Part shown: piece after piece, positions 60,386 to 64,000 of the stretch | Position numbering within the stretch: position 1 is the first letter of the stretch | Layout: each line of letters begins with the position of its first letter | Source of the DNA: Theobroma cacao | Taxonomy: Eukaryota > Streptophyta > Magnoliopsida > Malvales > Malvaceae | Reading direction: 5' to 3' | Length of the DNA: 64,000 bases | Assembly (NCBI RefSeq): GCF_000208745.1 | Contig: NC_030855.1 | Location: 8,134,654 to 8,198,653 of the forward strand | The notes under the pieces: generated by a model | What the model was told of the DNA's origin: nothing | Databases searched by the model: none | What the model saw: only the letters and a program-made list of their open reading frames with translations | Position numbers and translations under genes: made by a program

Positions 60386-61370
60386 TTATATGTTTTAATT
60401 GACGGCTTGCAATCCAACTGCTTAGTACGTTGGTTTATCAAGGAAGGAGCCTTGTGTTTTTGTTTCTACCTTTTTTTAAGGTTGGGTCTTTGGATAGGAA
60501 TTTTTTTTTTTTGGAAAATTTGTAGGAGCTCGGTTGGTTTCTCGTAGAGGGCTTAGTCCCCTCATTCTTCTAGTTCATTTTGCTCTTATGAGGACTCTTG
60601 GGTGGGCCTAAACCCAACGTTGCATTTAAATTAAAAGAGGTTACAATGTTTTGATTGTTTTTGGTCACAAAGTGGTCTCAACTTTAAAAGGTCGTAACTT
60701 TGTGCTCGGTTGTTCGATCAGGGTGATTTTTTTTTGAATCCATGTAACTTTCGAGATCTACGCGCTGACAAACAACCTGAGGCAGTTTGTCACCGTTTTG
60801 ACCCCAAAAAACCTCATTTTAGCCCTAAATTTGAATTTTTATTCTTTTTTTGCCTTTTTTTTAAGATTTGACCTCCCATTTTTTTTATTTGTTTAGGGTA
60901 AAATTGGTCTTGATGGTAGGAAACCATTGCAATTGATAGTAGGAAGCTATCACATTAATGTATACATATAAAACGTATTAAGAAATAAAAATAAAATATT
61001 ATCTTCTAAAGAAAAAAATTTAAAATAAATATAAAATATAAGAAATTATATTAAAAATAAAAATAAAATATATTCTTGTAATATGAAATGAAAAATAAAT
61101 TATATTTAAAAATGACATCATATAAAAATTAACAATAAAAAAATACATGTTAAACTTGTATTTTGATATATAAGGGTAGTTTTGAAAATTAACATTACAT
61201 AACCTGTAAAGTACTTGTAAAACAAATACTGCAATGTTATCTTCGTTGCATTTTAATCATTACATTACTTATATACCAAACACTGCAATGTTATCTTCCC
61301 TACAATCACATTGCTTGCAATCACATTACCTGCAATCACATTACATTGTAAAGTACCAAATGCTACTTAA

Positions 61371-62612
61371 AGGCGGAGCCTCCTAGAGGATGGCCCTCCC
61401 AAACTTTTAAATTTTTTTACATAATATATAAATTTTTTATAAATTTTCTTAATAGCCCTCCCAAAATAATTTTTTATTTAATAATTAATACAAATAAAAA
61501 ATAACAAAATAATTTTATAGGCTTGACTCAGTTTTAAAGTTTTTTTTTTAATTTTTTCTTTCAATTTATATTATTATTATTATTATTTATATTTATTTAA
61601 TTTTTAATTTTTATTTTATTTACTCATATGTTTCAAATCACTATAGATTTTCTTTCATAAATTTCTACAAACCATCAATCATTTTTTTTTTGTTATGTCA
61701 TATGTGAATTCTATCTTCTACTTGTCATTTTTTTTTGTGAAGTGGATTTTATTTTCTATAATTTTAATATTTATAAATAAATAAATTATTATATAATTCG
61801 CAAATATAAGTTGTAATGTTGCACTGTTGCTTAGAATTTCATCAATATATCATTTCTTAGTCTAAATAACTAATTCATTCTAGCATGTATATTGCAAACT
61901 TTAAACAACAAGGATATACATGCAAATTAATATAATGAAATAATTATATTTTTTAATACAATTTTAATTATTATATATATTTAATGGCTCTCAAAATAAT
62001 TTTTTTATTTAATAATTGGTTTTATTCTTCAAATTGTTTGATAAAATTACAGTCATTATGGTTAGCATATTGTTAGTTAATCCCAACAAATAAATTCTAA
62101 GCTAACATGTTAAGCCTATCAAATTTAAAAATAAAAAATAAAAGTGAGTCAACTAATCCAAACCCATTAAGGTTTAATATAAATGTAAGCCTATCATAAC
62201 ATATTATATCTTAACAGTCTCACATAATAGGCTATCATAACATATTATATCTAAATAGTTCAATCTAATAACCCAATAGGTTAATTATCAATTTAAGAGA
62301 CAAATAAAAAATAAGAGGAGAGCTAGAAAACACAAAGTAAAGAAAGAATTCATTTGAGTTCAAAAAATTATTTTTTCTTCCACTCTTATGCTTAAAGAGT
62401 GAGAGAGACTCCTTTTATAGTTTTATTCAGTCATATATATAAATGACATCATCATTACTGTTAATATGCATTTTTTTATGTCCATTGTTTTTTGAATTTT
62501 ATTTAATTTTTTAGATGAGTGACAATTAAATTATATATAAAATTCTCTTTAACTGTTTAATGTTTCTTTTTGTTTGGCCCCTCTTTGAAAATGCTCTAGT
62601 TTCGCCCTTGCA
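61371..62612. mobile_element. Possible DNA transposon with imperfect inverted ends
   Basis: The left edge AGGCGGAGCCTCCTAG with GGCCCTCCCAAAC compares with the reverse complement of the right edge, AAGGGCGAAACTAGAGC with GGGGCCAAAC. The block is AT-rich with no transposase. No convincing target duplication was found, so this is tentative. Confidence 0.3.
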
Positions 62613-63541
62613 AGACACATTGAAATTTGTAAGTTATTGCAGACGAGTGGTGGTCGAGGCAACAGATAATGTGGTAAAACAGGCACATGTTTAAATGCAT
62701 GGTTTTCAAAAATATGGATAACTATGTATCTGAAATAAACTTGTCTTTTTATTTGTGCTTCCATTTGAGGCATCCCTAGCACTATCCCCCTTTGCACACT
62801 GTGTTTGCATTCAACTTTATACTTTAAAGAAGGGAAGTTTTAAGTAGATTACAATGTTATTATACAAGGAATTAAAGGGAAAAAAAGAGATCATAACCAT
62901 ACAGTGAATTATTTGACGTATAGAAAGAGATAATAAGAAAAAACAAAAGTAACTGCATTTGTACATTTGTGTTCTTCAAGAACATGTAAAATGTGTTTGC
63001 TTACATAGTTAAAATGTCAACTGGAATAGTTGACTGTGATCCATATATGGCATATGTAAGATGTTTACTGCAGTTTGCGCTTGTGCATGTCTAAACAACT
63101 TATGCATCACACTATATGTCTATGTTGACATAAAACACTCGTCCTTCTTTCGCCATTAGGTAAACATTATTGCAAGTAGATGGTAGCCAATCAGCATATT
63201 GTAGGCTAGATGCACATATTAGATAATTTATGCATACCTTTTTTGCTATGATGTGTTCATATGAATTTTGATGCATTAAAGTTATCTCAACCACACAATG
63301 CAATGATACTATATTAATGTGCGTATTACTAACACATCCCATGATTTGCAAACTTTTGGAATAGACCAAGTGATTAACAAGACTATGATTGGATTTATTT
63401 TCCAACCCTTGCTCCTACTCATCCGTGTTTTAGTTTGTTCTGTCTCTAACTATGTCTGTTGCTGACAGGGATCTCTTTAGCATGGTCATGGTGATTTTTA
63501 AAATTATTTTTCCAAATAATTTTGAATGCCTTTAATTACAG
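62613..63541 (+). other. Remaining intron sequence, nothing recognised
   Basis: Ordinary AT-rich intron sequence up to the acceptor. The frames at 62549-62797 and 63112-63405 on the minus strand have no recognisable content. Confidence 0.5.
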
Positions 63542-63761
63542 GTTTATAGAGGAACTCTACCCACAGGGGAACTTATTGCCATAAAACGAGCTCAGCAAGG
63601 ATCTGTGCAGGGTGGGCTCGAATTCAAAACAGAAATTGAGCTTCTATCAAGAGTTCATCATAAAAATGTTGTCAGTCTATTGGGATTTTGCTTTGAACGA
63701 GGTGAACAAATGCTAATATATGAGTATGTTCCTAATGGCTCTCTAAGTGACAGCCTGTCAG
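63542..63761 (+). CDS. Kinase N-lobe exon of the receptor kinase
   Basis: Begins after AATTACAG. It holds the ATP-anchoring Lys in [11 protein letters not shown], the helix-C Glu in [13 protein letters not shown], then [20 protein letters not shown] and [11 protein letters not shown], the usual hinge. It ends in G|GTATTT. All N-lobe residues needed for an active kinase are present; the catalytic loop lies beyond the window. It is 5.6 kb from the previous exon because of an insertion in the intron. Confidence 0.92.
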
Positions 63762-64000
63762 GTATTTTCCTCTGTTTGCTCACTTTATTCATCCAAAATG
63801 AGTGACACTATCAATAATTAAATGGTATTTTACAGTTCTTCACTACCTAACCATATTGCTTTTTATCAAACAATGCCCTTAACTGCACCAAGAAATGAAA
63901 TAGAATATTTGATAAGCCTACACTACACTACTAGTCTATAAGAGGAAGAGAACTTAACATTATTGCTTTATTCTGTCTTTAGCTTTGACTTTCCAGGCAT

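Larger units (their letters stand above)
58908..60975. repeat. ~1.03-kb direct duplication around an N
   Basis: 58908-59944 and 59946-60975 share the minisatellite block and the following unique part (from GACGGCTTGCAATCCAAC to TATACATATAAAA) at high similarity, with substitutions and small indels throughout. The N at 59945 sits exactly at the junction. Confidence 0.85.
58083..61367. mobile_element. Probable non-autonomous PIF/Harbinger-type element
   Basis: It begins GGTCCCGTTTGGTA and ends TACCAAATGCTACT, imperfect inverted ends, flanked by TAA on both sides (58080-58082 and 61368-61370). The subterminal regions carry many inverted ATTACATTGCAGT / ACTGCAATGTAAT motifs. There is no transposase frame. 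A 3-bp TAA/TTA duplication and GG..GTTTGG ends fit PIF/Harbinger; the ends are imperfect, so hAT- or Mutator-like alternatives are not excluded. The inside is mostly minisatellite plus a ~1-kb direct duplication. Confidence 0.55.
57915..63541 (+). other. 5.6-kb intron of the receptor kinase with insertions
   Basis: A clean GT donor and AG acceptor bracket the region and phase is kept. It carries a probable Harbinger-type insertion (58083-61367), a possible second element (61371-62612) and about 0.9 kb of plain AT-rich intron (62613-63541). Small open frames in it are not supported. Confidence 0.8.
54677..64000 (+). pseudogene. LRR-VIII-1 type receptor-like kinase gene, 5'-truncated and internally deleted
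   Basis: Plasma-membrane receptor kinases of this clade (Arabidopsis At5g49760-type, with HPCA1/CARD1) have a signal peptide, about ten LRRs, a Cys-rich ectodomain end, one membrane helix and a Ser/Thr kinase. Exons seen: 54677-54751, 54846-54917, 55165-55326, 55423-55497, 55874-55945, 56056-56127, 56234-56302, ~56989-57439, 57531-57686, 57778-57914 and 63542-63761. A possible next acceptor is TTTCCAG at 63996. Apart from the Cys-rich exon's missing acceptor, boundaries are GT-AG and reading phase is kept across the exons I could join. Missing are everything before the first DLSYN repeat, and the two or three LRR exons normally between the 56302 donor and the Cys-rich exon. The kinase part looks intact as far as the window goes. 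A real pseudogene and a misassembled good gene are both possible. Confidence 0.85.

Noticed and set aside
61371..62612. Considered as a confident hAT or other DNA transposon
   Set aside because: The inverted ends are weak and no target duplication was found, so it is listed only as possible.

Overview
The window is nuclear DNA from a flowering plant, most likely a eudicot. It is AT-rich and almost entirely retrotransposon, with plant Ty3/gypsy families (Tat/Ogre-like, Athila/Tat-type and Tekay/Del-like). At the right edge it holds a broken plant leucine-rich-repeat receptor kinase gene with GT-AG introns. No tRNA, rRNA or CRISPR array is visible. I cannot name the species.

Layout. 1-5734 is a patchwork of older LTR pieces: a Tekay-like LTR end, the 3' part of a Tat/Athila-type element with its LTR, a solo LTR, and a degenerate LTR-like background. 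5735-51068 is one nested stack whose borders I could resolve by matching 5-bp target-site duplications (TSDs). The outermost member is H, an Ogre/Tat-like element on the minus strand (TSD ATGAG). Solo LTR F sits in H's right LTR (18214-48368, GTAGT). Solo LTR G sits in F (18858-47300, AGAAC). Element A, with two LTRs, sits in G (19343-46066, AATAC). Inside A are three solo LTRs: B (24091-27196, TTATT), C (29225-39950, CTTAC) and E (40199-42948, GATTT). Element D (29737-37895, TTAAA), which has two LTRs and only a gag region, sits inside C. The chain H>F>G>A>C>D is six insertions deep, and the duplications give its order unambiguously.

50733-53753 is a long, nearly perfect inverted repeat. It contains the end of the H LTR, H's TSD and a decayed Mutator-like transposase C-terminus in mirrored copies. 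A third, partial copy follows, up to an N at 54288.

54677-64000 holds exons of a receptor kinase of the LRR-VIII-1 type (the clade with Arabidopsis HPCA1/CARD1). Seven LRR exons, a Cys-rich ectodomain exon, a membrane-spanning exon and two kinase N-lobe exons are readable. The 5' exons are absent left of the N. A block of LRR exons is missing before the Cys-rich exon, and that exon has no visible acceptor. A 5.6-kb intron carries a probable Harbinger-type insertion filled with GCGTGAC minisatellite.

Four single Ns (34969, 49110, 54288, 59945) mark joins. Three of them are flanked by direct duplications, which looks like unmerged contig overlap, so local copy numbers there should not be trusted. 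There is no cooperating gene set; the biology is retrotransposon nesting, LTR-LTR recombination to solo LTRs, and erosion of one receptor-kinase locus.
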